Positions 24,901-33,133 of a DNA stretch of 64,000 bases are shown here, in pieces. The DNA is from JBFWUW01 sp050247075 (GTDB lineage Bacteria > Planctomycetota > Planctomycetia > Pirellulales > JBFWUW01), in contig JBFWUW010000026.1 in NCBI GenBank assembly GCA_050247075.1, forward strand, positions 18,968 to 82,967. The letters run 5' to 3'. Every line of letters starts with the position of its first letter. Within the stretch, counting starts at the first letter, position 1. Made by a program: the position numbers and the translations under genes. The notes under the pieces are model-generated. The model was not told the DNA's origin. It was given only the letters and a program-made list of their open reading frames with translations, and ran no database searches.

Positions 24901-27622
24901 CATCACAAATTAATACCTGTAACCCCCGCAACGCATTCACCGGTGAGATGTCAGTCACGTCGTCCGTGGAAAACGCAAGCTCGGTTACGACATTGTTTTC
25001 TATCGTGGGCTTTGGTGAGCCGTGGGCACCAGTGACAATCCCGTCAAAACTGTGATTTAATTCCACCAGTTTCTTGCTGACGGCCTCTACCTGCTGATCG
25101 GCGGGCATTGCGGCTACATCTTTTGTCCATTTGTCAAACGCCGCTTTCTGGCCCTCGACTTCCTTCCAGAAGTCTGCTGCCTTTTTGTCGTTAATAGTTT
25201 CTAAGGTCTTGATAGAGCGTATGATCTCAGTGTCACGAAAGGGCTTGAAGTCGAGGTTTAGGTAAACGAGGGGCAACTCTTTGAGCGGTAGGAAATCAGA
25301 CACGTTCGTATCTTGACAGCGAAGGTATTCAAGCGGCATAGATTTCAATGGAGAAAGGTTCGCTACCGGCGTATGGTCGAGTGTAAGTCGCATCAACGGC
25401 ATCCCTTCCAGCAGTGAAAGGTCGGACATTGTTGTACTGGCAAGAGATAGTAATTCTAGAGGCATCCCACACAACGGCGACCAGTCCGATACCTGCGTGC
25501 TGCTGCATCCCAATTCCGTCAACGGCATCCCTCGTAACGATGAAATGTCAGATACGTGAGTCTGGTAGCACATGAGAGAAGTGAGCTTCATATTTCTTAA
25601 TGGCGATAAATCGGCGACCGGAGTCCGATCGCATTTCAACTCTGTCAGTGGCATCCCTCGCAATGGTGAAAGATCAGTTACCTGCGTCCCGGAGACCCAC
25701 AAAACAGACAGCGGCATTCCTTGTAGCGGTGATAGATCGGAGAGTTCACAATAATGACAGTGAAGCGTAGTCAGCTTCATTCCCCTAAGAGGGGACAGGT
25801 CAGCAAGCGTGCTGACATTGTGTCCCGAACCGTTGCACCACAGGAACTTGAGGCCTATTAGAGCTTGCAATGGCGAGAGATCGGTTATATTATCCGTCAA
25901 GAACCGCAATCCGGTTACAACGCCGTTCTCGATTGGAGGCGTGGCTTCCCCGTCAAACCCCATCAATATCCCATCAAAGCCCGGATTCAAGTCCACAAGT
26001 TTCTTGCCGACGGCCTCGATCTGCTGATCGGCAGGCATGGCAGTAACTTCCGCGACCCACTGGTCGAAGCCGGGAGTTTCGAATGCAAGCGGCGTCCTTA
26101 CCACCGGGATGGGAACGGGCTTCGGTCCCGTCGCAACTGGTTTCTCGTCTACCGGCACCAACTTCGCCGCAATCGTCTTCTCGCCGCCCGACTCGATCTC
26201 GAACTCTTTCGTCACCAGAATGAATCCGTCCTTCTGCACACGCAATTGGTGCTTACCGGGATCGATCGAGATCGTGATCGGTCCCTTCTCGCCTTTGCGG
26301 GTGATCTCGATCTTTCCCTCTTCGTTCCACACTTCGACTTGGGCGTCTGGCTCGTTCACTGTTACGATCAACGTGCCTTCCTTGGTTCTCAGCTTCACCA
26401 CGAGTCCGGCGAACAGCAGCAATAAGCCGAGGATGCCACTTCCAATTAGCAGCAGCTTCTTCTGGCTCTTGTAGCCTTGCGGCTTTGTCACTTTCGTGAC
26501 CGGAGCGAGCTTTGTTGTTGCTTGCGAAGCGACTTTGAAAGAACCTGTCGAGCCAACGTCGGCGGAAGTGCCGAGCGACTGCTGGGTATTGATCGACTGT
26601 TCCTGACGAAGACCGCACTGCTCCAGATCGGCGATGACTTCGCTGATCGACTGGTAACGGTCCTCGATCTTCTTTGCCAGCATCTTACGAAAGATGGCTT
26701 CGACTTCTTCAGGTACTTCGGGGCGAATTGCTCTGAGGGCAGGGATCGGATGGTTCTGGTGTGCCAGGAGTTTTGCGGTCAGCGTGTCGCCATCGAAAGT
26801 GGCCTTGCCGGTCAGCAGATAGAACAACGAGCAACCGAGGCTGTAGATATCCGCACGAGCATCGGCCGTCTTGGTGTTCAAGGCTTGTTCGGGAGCCATG
26901 TAATCAATGGTCCCCATCACGGCTCCGCTCCCGGTCAGTTCGGCTTCGGTGGCTGCATTGCCTGCGGACTCAATACGAGCCAATCCCATGTCCAGAATCT
27001 TGACCGTACCCTTCTTGTCCAGCAGCAGGTTGGCTGGCTTGATGTCGCGATGCACAACACCTTCGCCGTGGGCGAACTCCAGGCCGCGAGCGGCTTGCAG
27101 GATGTAGTTGACCGCCTTGGGGACCGAAAAAGGTCCGTTCCTTTTCACCAAGGCGGAAAGATCTTGGCCCTCGACGTACTCCATGACCAGGAAGTGAACG
27201 CCATTGGCCTCGTCAGCGTCGTATGCGACCACAATGTTGCTGTGGGTCAGCTTGGCGGCGGCTTTGGCTTCCCGGTGGAAACGGGCGACCGCTGCCGCAT
27301 CCTTGGTCATGGCGGATGGCAGCATCTTGATCGCCACGATCCGCTCCATTCGGCGGTGCTCGGCCTTGAATACCTGCCCCATGCCGCCCGCCCCGATCTT
27401 GTCGAGGACGAGGTAATTGCCCAGGATCAAAGCTCGGCCTTTGCCTGCCGCCACTTGCTGGGCCTGGAACTTGGTCAGCAGATTCTGCTTATAGAGTTCC
27501 CGCAGCAGTTCCTCGCCATCTTTGGGCGAAGCCTTTGGCGGCACGAAGTTTTCGAGCTTGCCCGGAGCAACGATGCCCGAATCGGTGAGTTGCTTGACGA
27601 CACTATCTAGAGCAACGGCCAT
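21920..27622 (-). CDS. Giant membrane Ser/Thr protein kinase with five tandem LRR modules
   Basis: 1900 residues from ATG 27622; a longer frame to 28597 runs antisense to the MBL gene and is rejected. Kinase domain at ~70-335: IGAGGMGQVFKA, Lys99 in VAIKML, HRDIKPANLLL at 191-201 (catalytic Asp193), and DMGLAR rather than DFG. A membrane helix lies at ~389-410, followed by a PEGA-like domain (EPDAQVEVWNEEGKIE). The C-terminal ~1390 residues hold five modules, each starting W-x3-V-x-AMPA-x2-Q-x-EAV and containing many LRRs of the SDLSPLKGMPLxxLxC type. Topology: cytoplasmic kinase and extracytoplasmic repeats. Likely a receptor kinase binding an unknown ligand; downstream targets unknown. The repeats have near-identical module ends, suggesting recent duplication. 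Confidence 0.92.
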   Translation of the reverse strand: MAVALDSVVKQLTDSGIVAPGKLENFVPPKASPKDGEELLRELYKQNLLTKFQAQQVAAGKGRALILGNYLVLDKIGAGGMGQVFKAEHRRMERIVAIKMLPSAMTKDAAAVARFHREAKAAAKLTHSNIVVAYDADEANGVHFLVMEYVEGQDLSALVKRNGPFSVPKAVNYILQAARGLEFAHGEGVVHRDIKPANLLLDKKGTVKILDMGLARIESAGNAATEAELTGSGAVMGTIDYMAPEQALNTKTADARADIYSLGCSLFYLLTGKATFDGDTLTAKLLAHQNHPIPALRAIRPEVPEEVEAIFRKMLAKKIEDRYQSISEVIADLEQCGLRQEQSINTQQSLGTSADVGSTGSFKVASQATTKLAPVTKVTKPQGYKSQKKLLLIGSGILGLLLLFAGLVVKLRTKEGTLIVTVNEPDAQVEVWNEEGKIEITRKGEKGPITISIDPGKHQLRVQKDGFILVTKEFEIESGGEKTIAAKLVPVDEKPVATGPKPVPIPVVRTPLAFETPGFDQWVAEVTAMPADQQIEAVGKKLVDLNPGFDGILMGFDGEATPPIENGVVTGLRFLTDNITDLSPLQALIGLKFLWCNGSGHNVSTLADLSPLRGMKLTTLHCHYCELSDLSPLQGMPLSVLWVSGTQVTDLSPLRGMPLTELKCDRTPVADLSPLRNMKLTSLMCYQTHVSDISSLRGMPLTELGCSSTQVSDWSPLCGMPLELLSLASTTMSDLSLLEGMPLMRLTLDHTPVANLSPLKSMPLEYLRCQDTNVSDFLPLKELPLVYLNLDFKPFRDTEIIRSIKTLETINDKKAADFWKEVEGQKAAFDKWTKDVAAMPADQQVEAVSKKLVELNHSFDGIVTGAHGSPKPTIENNVVTELAFSTDDVTDISPVNALRGLQVLICDGSKADKGDTGSTGLLNDLSPLKGLPLWYLSISNTRVSDLMPLKGMPLRQLSISGTQVSDLSPLRDLPLTDLYCYGTQVSDLSPLHNVPLKFLNCGGTTVNDLSPLQDLQLTQLHCVNSQVADLSPLRGMPLTGLLCPGTLVSDLSPIKDTPLKQLFCDFKPFRDTAVLHNIKTLESINGKPAAAFWKEVESQQRQFEEWTKDVAAMPVERQIEAVRRKLIDLNPGFDGMITGFGGRLTPTIDNGVVTDIAFVSDNVKDISPIRALSGLKMLACNGSKNGQGKVADLSPLQGVPLTQLQFACTMVADLTPLTEMSLVGLDCSRTPVSDLSPLAGMPLKTLACWSTRVSDLSPLEGMSLDWLSCNLTEVSDLSPLKGSILTQLHFESTPVSDLSPLKGMSLLTLSCNSTAVTDLSPLKGMQLRFLNCAGSKVSDLSPLEGMPIAELYCHRTAVEDLSALTGMPLVILNCEGNRIVDFSPLETLPLKSLHFTFTTIRETELLRSIKTLETINGKPVAEFWKEVEEQQATFQQWMKDVQAMPAEQQVEAVSNKLVELNPEFDGKVTPTIMEGSVTGLHFAIEKVTDISPVRALPELKILFQPGLFGNKSQLSDLSPLKGMSLTSLTCPYSEVSDLTPLKGMKLEILEIIGSRVADLSVLKGMPLEGLNCNFTPVSDLTPLGEMPLKALSIWGTNVSDLTPLAGLPLNGLSLSNTNVSDLSVLKGMPLETLYCNNTKVSNYSSLERLPLRILSLDFNPFRDNDLLRSIKTLESINNKPVAEFWKEVEEKQVAFQQWMKDVQAMPAEQQVEAVSKKLVELNPGFDGKVTDYIRNGTPEIEDGVVKGIGFLTTNVSDISPVRALKDLRKLNCGGTSDKELGVLSDLSPLKGMQLEVLLCFYTHVADLTPLQEMPLATFNCHTTQVIDLSPLQAIPLTELRIAKTLASDYSPLSDMPLKALTLDFKPERDTELLRSIKTLETINDKPAAEFWKEVEEQKGK

Positions 27623-27766
27623 AAATGGGCTGCAAGGGAACGGCAATGGAAGAAAACCAGTTGGTCCATTCTCCCCAGAAGTATGGATAAATGCCAGTGG
27701 CAGCGGCGGGAGAGCCGCGTCTTCATTGCCTCCCATCATAGAATGGTGGCACTGAAAGGCTCCCAG

Positions 27767-28642
27767 ATGGCAAATCCGCGAAAACAAGTCCCCGAAAATG
27801 TGCCTGGCGACTTCTACGTTGACTCGACTTGCATCGACTGTGATGCTTGTCGGCAGATCGCTCCAGCCGTGTTCGGCGAAGCGGGTGAAACGTCTTTCGT
27901 GAAGTCGCAGCCCAGGTCGAACGGCGAGCACCGGCACGCGTTGCAAGCCTTGTTGTCCTGCCCCACGGGGTCCATCGGTTTCCTGGGTCACCCCGATCTC
28001 AAGGCCGTGCAACAGGACTTCCCGCTTCTGATTGAAAAACCCGTTTTCTACTGCGGTTACAACTCCCCTAAGTCTTATGGCGGCAACAGCTACTACATTC
28101 GGCACGCCGCTGGGAACTGGCTGATCGACTCGCCCAAGTTTGTCGGCCCGCTTGTGAAACGGCTGGAGTCTCTGGGTGGGGTCGCCAACATCTTCCTGAC
28201 GCACCGTGATGACGTGGCTGACGCTGAGCGTTACGCCAGCCACTTCAATAGCCGCCGCATCATTCACCGAGACGAGGTCGCCTGGCAGCCAGATGCGGAA
28301 ATGATCCTCGACGGACCAGGACCGTGGGAGTTGGCTCCTGGTTTTCTTGCGATTTCCACGCCAGGACACACCCAAGGCCATTGCGTTTTGCTGTTCAATG
28401 AGCGATTTCTGTTTACCGGCGATCACCTCCACTGGAACCGGCACGCAAACCAGCTTTCGGCCTCGGAGGATTACTGCTGGCATTCGTGGACACAGCAGGC
28501 GGATTCGATGGAGGGTCTGGCTGACTTTCGTTTCGAGTGGATCTTGCCGGGTCACGGACAAAAGGTGCATTTGCCAGTCGCCGAGATGCGGCGACAAACC
28601 TTGTTGTTAGCCGAATTCATGCGTTCCCGGAGTAGCGACTGA
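27767..28642 (+). CDS. Ferredoxin-metallo-beta-lactamase fusion hydrolase
   Basis: 291 residues from ATG 27767; two further in-frame ATGs lie upstream. The N-terminal ~75 residues form a ferredoxin-like domain with CIDCDACRQIAP and a later CPTG, giving the four cysteines of one 4Fe-4S cluster. Residues ~95 onward are an MBL fold: FLTHRDDVAD (motif II H-x-D-D variant of HxHxDH), STPGHTQGHCVLL, TGDHLHW and LPGHG. This arrangement is found in small MBL-type hydrolases of uncertain substrate. Head-to-head with the kinase gene; the thioesterase starts within its stop. Confidence 0.85.
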   Translation: MANPRKQVPENVPGDFYVDSTCIDCDACRQIAPAVFGEAGETSFVKSQPRSNGEHRHALQALLSCPTGSIGFLGHPDLKAVQQDFPLLIEKPVFYCGYNSPKSYGGNSYYIRHAAGNWLIDSPKFVGPLVKRLESLGGVANIFLTHRDDVADAERYASHFNSRRIIHRDEVAWQPDAEMILDGPGPWELAPGFLAISTPGHTQGHCVLLFNERFLFTGDHLHWNRHANQLSASEDYCWHSWTQQADSMEGLADFRFEWILPGHGQKVHLPVAEMRRQTLLLAEFMRSRSSD

Positions 28643-29079
28643 TGCAATTGAAAGAAGCCCCAGTCGGCCGCTTGATCGGCTTCACGATGAAATCGGTCGA
28701 ATCAGGTCGTGCGATTTTCGAGATGGAAGCCGACGAACGCCACCACAACCCGCTCGGAACGCTGCATGGCGGGATCTACTGTGACCTGGCTGATGCGGCA
28801 ATGGGATTTGCCTACGCCAGCACGCTCGGTGAAGGAGAGACTTTCACGACGATCGAGTTGAAGATCAATTTCCTGCGTGCAGTTCGCAAGGCAACTTTGA
28901 TCGCCGAGGCCAAGGTGGTGAAGGCGGGGAGCACCCTGGGTTACGTCGAGTGCGAGGTCAAGGACCAGACCGGCAATCTGGTCGCCAAGGTGTCGAGCAC
29001 TTGCATGAAACTCCGGCCGGATCGAACGCGGGCCAATCGAGACGAACAAAGCAACTCAGCGGCGGCCAAGAACCTTTGA
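28642..29079 (+). CDS. PaaI-type hotdog thioesterase
   Basis: 145 residues. Hotdog fold with LGTLHGGIYCDLADAAMGFA (the hydrolytic Gly-Gly loop and Asp), TTIELKINFLRA and STLGYVECEV. The family hydrolyses aryl- or acyl-CoA thioesters. TGATG overlap with the MBL gene makes them an operon; a shared role in thioester or ring degradation is possible but not shown. The last ~15 residues are a polar tail. Confidence 0.88.
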   Translation: MQLKEAPVGRLIGFTMKSVESGRAIFEMEADERHHNPLGTLHGGIYCDLADAAMGFAYASTLGEGETFTTIELKINFLRAVRKATLIAEAKVVKAGSTLGYVECEVKDQTGNLVAKVSSTCMKLRPDRTRANRDEQSNSAAAKNL

Positions 29080-29121
29080 TTTCAAGACCCGCCCGGTCCG
29101 CTTCTCGTGTTCACTGTATTG

Positions 29122-29646
29122 CTAATCGCCGTTCGCCATTTCAAGCGATTCTGTTTTGTCGATCAGGGCATCGACAGATTCAAAATCGAGCGGACGTTGA
29201 ACATGCAAAACACGATTGTTTTTAATCCACGCCAACTCGCCGTATCCGTGCAGGAGCGACCCACCTCCATTGATTTGTTCTAGGACCTGCCAGCCTGGAA
29301 TCGATCGAAGCGGTTCGTAGCCTCCACATACGGGTGTGCAGTCGATGTAGCGGAACGCAATCTCGTGTTCAGGATTCTTTGTTCTGTAGGCGAGTACGAA
29401 TGCTTCAAATCGCCTTCGTTGAGGCACCATCGGTGCCCAGTCAACATGAACGAGAATTATCGCATTCTTGTGTGAAGTAGCTTCATCGACAGCAAGTTGG
29501 ACGTCGGCCGCGGCATCTAATCTGGCCGACCTAAACTCGACCGCCGTGGAATCGTGTTGAGTTTTGGGATCGGAATTCATGCGATTGCAGCCGGAATTGA
29601 CAAGCGATGCCCAGATCATCAAAGGTGGCAACATCCATCGACACAT
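29122..29646 (-). CDS. Putative lipoprotein with thioredoxin-like fold
   Basis: 174 residues. The N-terminus has a hydrophobic stretch ending LVNSGCN, an approximate lipobox with Cys20. The middle NAIILVHVDWAP...RRRFEAFV and AFRYIDCTP suggest a thioredoxin-like core in which the CxxC position is replaced by APMV. GWQVLEQINGGGSLLHGYGE resembles the cis-Pro region in order only. Probably exported and non-redox. Low certainty on fold. Confidence 0.6.
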   Translation of the reverse strand: MCRWMLPPLMIWASLVNSGCNRMNSDPKTQHDSTAVEFRSARLDAAADVQLAVDEATSHKNAIILVHVDWAPMVPQRRRFEAFVLAYRTKNPEHEIAFRYIDCTPVCGGYEPLRSIPGWQVLEQINGGGSLLHGYGELAWIKNNRVLHVQRPLDFESVDALIDKTESLEMANGD

Positions 29647-29831
29647 GATTATTGAGCCTAAAACATAGCAGGATGAAGACTCATGTTATCAGGGTGCGAG
29701 TGGCTCGTCCAAATCGAAGAAGCAATTTCGTTCGCGACGGCAGAAATCTTTGCGATTACACCTAAATTGTTCCAGCCAACGGGTCACAAATGAATGAATG
29801 ACGGGGCAATGCACTCACGAAAGGGACCACG

Positions 29832-30071
29832 ATGGCGAGCGAATTTCAGCAGCGGTTTGTCGAAGTGTTGATTCCCAATGGCCAACCGGCCGACGTACGG
29901 AAAATCGAGTTCGAGCTACTGGACGGTGGCAGTTGGCGATGGCGGCTGAGTACGCCCGATGGGCCGATCTTTTCAGTCGTCGCCGAGCCTCACGAGATCG
30001 AAAGCACCGCATTTGCAACGGAGATCATGTTGCATGCGGTATCCTATGGTTCGCTTCCCTGGGAGACCTAG
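29832..30071 (+). CDS. Small hypothetical protein
   Basis: 79 residues, ATG after AAAGGGACC. Not recognised; mostly strands (VEVLIPNGQPADVRKIEFE, GSWRWRLSTPDGPIFSVV) with a C-terminal helix. Soluble. It could be an isolated cargo gene. Confidence 0.5.
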   Translation: MASEFQQRFVEVLIPNGQPADVRKIEFELLDGGSWRWRLSTPDGPIFSVVAEPHEIESTAFATEIMLHAVSYGSLPWET

Positions 30072-30390
30072 CTACGGGCAACGAGGGATGGTGGCCCGGA
30101 AGATTTTTCGCAATGCCGCACGGATGCGGCATTCCGAAACGTCCGTTGGTGTCGCCGAAATGCAGAAATGAATTGCTTTTGGTGCAGTGCCGAATGACCT
30201 CGATAATGGCTTCGTCAAAAGCTCTTTTGAGATCGCTTTCGATGGCCTTGGATACATCGCTTGAGCCACAAGACTTGCACACTTGACACGCAAAGCTGGG
30301 CCATCGCAAGGCTGTTAAATTGGGGTGTTTGGGTATTCTGGTTGCGTCTGGCGATGCCAAGTGCTGGCATTGCAGCTTTGGAACGGCCAT
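30025..30390 (-). CDS. Possible small Cys-rich protein, perhaps decaying
   Basis: About 121 residues. The middle part (PSFACQVCKSCGSSDVSKAI) has paired cysteines reminiscent of a zinc ribbon, followed by a helix (SDLKRAFDEAIIEVI), which looks genuine. The 3' part overlaps a perfect hairpin at 30112-30133 and the end of the 29832 gene, so the gene may be truncated or a remnant. Low confidence. Confidence 0.3.
   Translation of the reverse strand: MAVPKLQCQHLASPDATRIPKHPNLTALRWPSFACQVCKSCGSSDVSKAIESDLKRAFDEAIIEVIRHCTKSNSFLHFGDTNGRFGMPHPCGIAKNLPGHHPSLPVARSPREANHRIPHAT
30112..30133. repeat. Hairpin repeat copy (AATGCCGCA/TGCGGCATT)
   Basis: 9-bp perfect arms with a 4-nt loop (CGGA). Same arms as at 35404-35429 and, degenerate, 6445-6463. 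Confidence 0.6.
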
Positions 30391-30625
30391 TAGAGTCGTC
30401 AGAACGGCTCTGGCGTCGATTCTTAGGTGGTTTCTAGGCATTCATCACCCAGACTTCCTTTATCGCCAGCACTGGGCAAATATGGCCTGGTGGGGCCACG
30501 AGCAGGCAGATTCCCTATTTTAACAAATTTTAGAGTCAAGCCTGACAGTACTCCCCAAATCAGGTCGTGCAGGACTTTGATGATACTACTTCCGACCACT
30601 GCGAATTACACACTGCGTGTGTATC
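30391..30625. other. Intergenic stretch
   Basis: About 235 bp with no supported gene, before the convergent end of the 30626 gene. I see nothing notable beyond low-complexity AT tracts around 30510. Confidence 0.4.
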
Positions 30626-31513
30626 TCACTGCGGTAGAGTAATTGGATTACGCCTACGCTCAATGCGGACAGCCGCCTCGATTTCATTCAGCGACAGTTC
30701 CGGAAGGGCTGACTTGATGCGGGCGACAACTTCTTCGGTTGAAATGTTTTGACGTTTCAACCGTGCCTTTCCGTCAATGTCTACAACTTCAATCAAGTCG
30801 CTATCTGTGGAAATCTCAGGCGTGGATTGGCGAAAGAGCTTTACAATTGCCGGAACCACCAACCCCAACACCATTCCACTCACCAAGAAAAGTAGATCCC
30901 TCCGCCCGCTGGGACGGTTTCCGCGATTGCCAGTACCTGGGCTAACGTCGTCTTGTGCTTCTGGGGGATTGTTTGGCGGACGCCGAGTTCTAGTGACATT
31001 CAGAGTCTGCGTGCCCCCGAATCGCTGACCCGTTCCACTGCTCACTAGCACGTCTTTTTTTTCGCCTGGACCGGTGCGTCCGTCCGTTCGCAGTTGCAAG
31101 CGAACTATTTTTGAGAACATCTCGGGGCTGACGAGTGTGGTTAAGTTCGCTGGTAGCGGGTGAGCTTGCCGGTACGCGGGCCGGAGCACGTCGAGAACGT
31201 GAACATACCAGTCATCGTTGACTGCCGTATCGGGTGTTAGCAGCAAGAACTCGTGGTCGATAGTTCGCCCGGCACTATCCCTGAACTCTTCGACGGCATC
31301 TACCACGCGGCAGGCGATGTAACCCCTTGGTTTTCCCCCGCCATCGGCAATCTGGCCGAATCGGAACATCGGGGTCCGAGAATCAACCGCGAAGACCGCA
31401 TCATAGATTTTCGTCCAATCGTCACGATTTCCGGGCGGCAAGTGCAACTTACGGTATCCCCAATCGAGGCCCCGTGTCGCCCAAAGTAGCTGGTTCAGGT
31501 TGATTTCGAGCAT
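30626..31513 (-). CDS. Unrecognised membrane-anchored partner of the adjacent GTPase
   Basis: 295 residues; start is 3 nt after the GTPase stop, so the two form an operon. The N-terminal ~150 residues (INLNQLLWATRGLDWGYRKL, FRFGQIADGGGKPRGYIACR) form an unknown soluble domain. A Thr/Pro/Asn-rich linker precedes a membrane helix at ~205-225 (LLFLVSGMVLGLVVPAIVKLF), and the C-terminal ~65 residues are charged. It resembles by context the partner proteins of predicted GTPase-associated conflict systems (I recall GAP-type proteins starting with a QLLWG-like motif), but I could not confirm the family. Confidence 0.6.
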   Translation of the reverse strand: MLEINLNQLLWATRGLDWGYRKLHLPPGNRDDWTKIYDAVFAVDSRTPMFRFGQIADGGGKPRGYIACRVVDAVEEFRDSAGRTIDHEFLLLTPDTAVNDDWYVHVLDVLRPAYRQAHPLPANLTTLVSPEMFSKIVRLQLRTDGRTGPGEKKDVLVSSGTGQRFGGTQTLNVTRTRRPPNNPPEAQDDVSPGTGNRGNRPSGRRDLLFLVSGMVLGLVVPAIVKLFRQSTPEISTDSDLIEVVDIDGKARLKRQNISTEEVVARIKSALPELSLNEIEAAVRIERRRNPITLPQ

Positions 31514-31516
31514 CGC

Positions 31517-32665
31517 TTAGCTCCGGATCAGATCTCCGCTCAAATAGATCCCGTTCGCTTCCGCCTCCCTGATTCGACGTTCAAACGATACCACAACGTG
31601 CATGACATGGTCACCGCGTTCCTTCGCCTTTTCCTGCGTCTTGTTGAGCGAGTCTGTTTGCCCCTTGGCGACTTCATCCAGCAACTGGAAGAATCGGCCA
31701 ACGATGGGAATCCACTTCATCCAGTGCGTTGTCGCTGCACGAAGTAGCTCACCCGCACCGTGGGCTGTTTTGACGGCCACCTTTTTCTTATTGACCCAGG
31801 AGTGGATGTGCCGCATCAACGACAAACATCCTAACGGGGTGATCTGGTCCACGCCAATCGTCTTTGTCGGATCGACGATCTGATTCGTGGTGGGCTCGAA
31901 CTTGGCCGATGACAACAGCAAGAAGTCTTCGCCGAAGGAGAGTGACTCCCGCTTTTTCTCCGGAATGAAACCCATGATCGCCTCGGACAGATCATCGATC
32001 TCGGAACGTGCGGCGGTCAACACCTGCTTGCGGAACCACTCGACGTCGTGATCTGGAAACAAATCGGCCTTCGACAAACAAATTGTCCAGATACGAGGGA
32101 ATGTCTGAAAAGCATCTTGGTCGTCCAGCAGAACCTTTCGCTCGCGATCAAGGAAATCTCGGAAATTGGCCAACAGCTTCTTGACGTAAGTTGCTCCGTG
32201 CTCAGCAAGCTTCTTACCATCGACAAGCAGAAACGCCACGTCCGATTGCATCAAGGCTCGAAACGCAATCCTTCGCCTTTGCTCCTCGTCTCCTTCCACA
32301 GTTTCCGTCCACCATTCACCGGGATAGTCGTGCCACACAACGGTCCCCACTGAATTGTTGACCCCTTCCGCCTTAATCTGGAAGTCAAAGATCGAGTGTT
32401 GAAATCGGGTGAAAGGGGGAACGAGTTTTTTTTCGATATTGTAATACGCCTCCAGCAGCTTATTGCCTTGGCCTGTGGCGGTGGCGAGCAAGGAGTACCC
32501 AGCCGTCTTGCGAAACTCGCGGGCCTGCTGATAGCCGTAAAACACGCTCAACAATGTTGTCTTGCCACTGCCAGACTCTCCAAAAACGGCAATATGCTGC
32601 TCCAAATTGCTCCGAGCCGGAAATAGCCCACTCCAAGTCTCAGCCAAACGATCGAACAGGGACAT
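31517..32665 (-). CDS. P-loop GTPase of TRAFAC type, candidate conflict-system GTPase
   Basis: 382 residues from ATG 32665, chosen because GGAGG lies at a good distance; the 40-codon extension to 32785 lacks similarity. P-loop GESGSGKTT at residues 29-37; the DYPG at 113-116 matches the Walker B/G3 DxxG; DVAFLLVDGKK follows, and ICLSKADLFPD carries an SKAD version of the G4 motif (N/TKxD). The C-terminal ~100 residues are helices that could respond to target binding. The family is close to what I recall as the TRAFAC-clade (double-GTPase type) group of predicted defence genes. A partner with a membrane helix follows immediately. Confidence 0.75.
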   Translation of the reverse strand: MSLFDRLAETWSGLFPARSNLEQHIAVFGESGSGKTTLLSVFYGYQQAREFRKTAGYSLLATATGQGNKLLEAYYNIEKKLVPPFTRFQHSIFDFQIKAEGVNNSVGTVVWHDYPGEWWTETVEGDEEQRRRIAFRALMQSDVAFLLVDGKKLAEHGATYVKKLLANFRDFLDRERKVLLDDQDAFQTFPRIWTICLSKADLFPDHDVEWFRKQVLTAARSEIDDLSEAIMGFIPEKKRESLSFGEDFLLLSSAKFEPTTNQIVDPTKTIGVDQITPLGCLSLMRHIHSWVNKKKVAVKTAHGAGELLRAATTHWMKWIPIVGRFFQLLDEVAKGQTDSLNKTQEKAKERGDHVMHVVVSFERRIREAEANGIYLSGDLIRS

Positions 32666-32858
32666 GATGTACGGTCCTCCAGGGAGACGCCCAAGTGAAT
32701 GTCGAAACAGCCAGATGCACAATCTGGCGATACGGTGCGAGCTTTTTCGGACGAAGCGACTCAAGTAAGCGGGTTGGCGACCCAAGCGATGCCCTCACCG
32801 GATTTGGGGGAAAGGATACTTAAACACATCTTCACTTGGGGCACGATGTTCGTCAACC

Positions 32859-33098
32859 ATGCCGAACATCGACGAACGAAAATTCCTGAGAGACCTGGGC
32901 GAGCGGCTCCGTGCCGTGCGTGAGGGTCAAAACCTGACGCAGCGACAGGTAGCCGAGAAATGCAACCTGCACCGCACTTTCATCGGTTCCGTTGAACGCG
33001 GTGAACGCAACGTGTCGGTCCTCAACCTGCGGCTAATCGCAAGGGTGCTTCGCGTCAGGATCGCTGAGTTGCTGGAAGGCGGCCCCAAGGGCCGGTAG
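32859..33098 (+). CDS. XRE-family helix-turn-helix regulator
   Basis: 79 residues. FLRDLGERLRAVREGQNLTQ, RQVAEKCNLHRTFIGSVERG and NVSVLNLRLIARVLRVRIAE is a complete Cro/C1-type HTH. Divergent from the GTPase operon, with ~190 bp between the starts that would hold both promoters, so it is the likely repressor of that operon. Confidence 0.9.
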   Translation: MPNIDERKFLRDLGERLRAVREGQNLTQRQVAEKCNLHRTFIGSVERGERNVSVLNLRLIARVLRVRIAELLEGGPKGR

Positions 33099-33133
33099 GG
33101 CTGCTTGAGGCCACCTTCGCTGCTAGCAAATCG

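Noticed and set aside
26477..27610. Long plus-strand ORF of 377 codons
   Set aside because: Lies wholly antisense to the kinase domain, whose motifs are intact on the minus strand.
27623..28597. Upstream extension of the kinase gene
   Set aside because: Antisense to the MBL gene and without kinase-family content; kinase start set at 27622.
32666..32785. 40-codon N-terminal extension of the GTPase
   Set aside because: The ATG at 32665 has a good GGAGG ribosome site and the extension has no family similarity.
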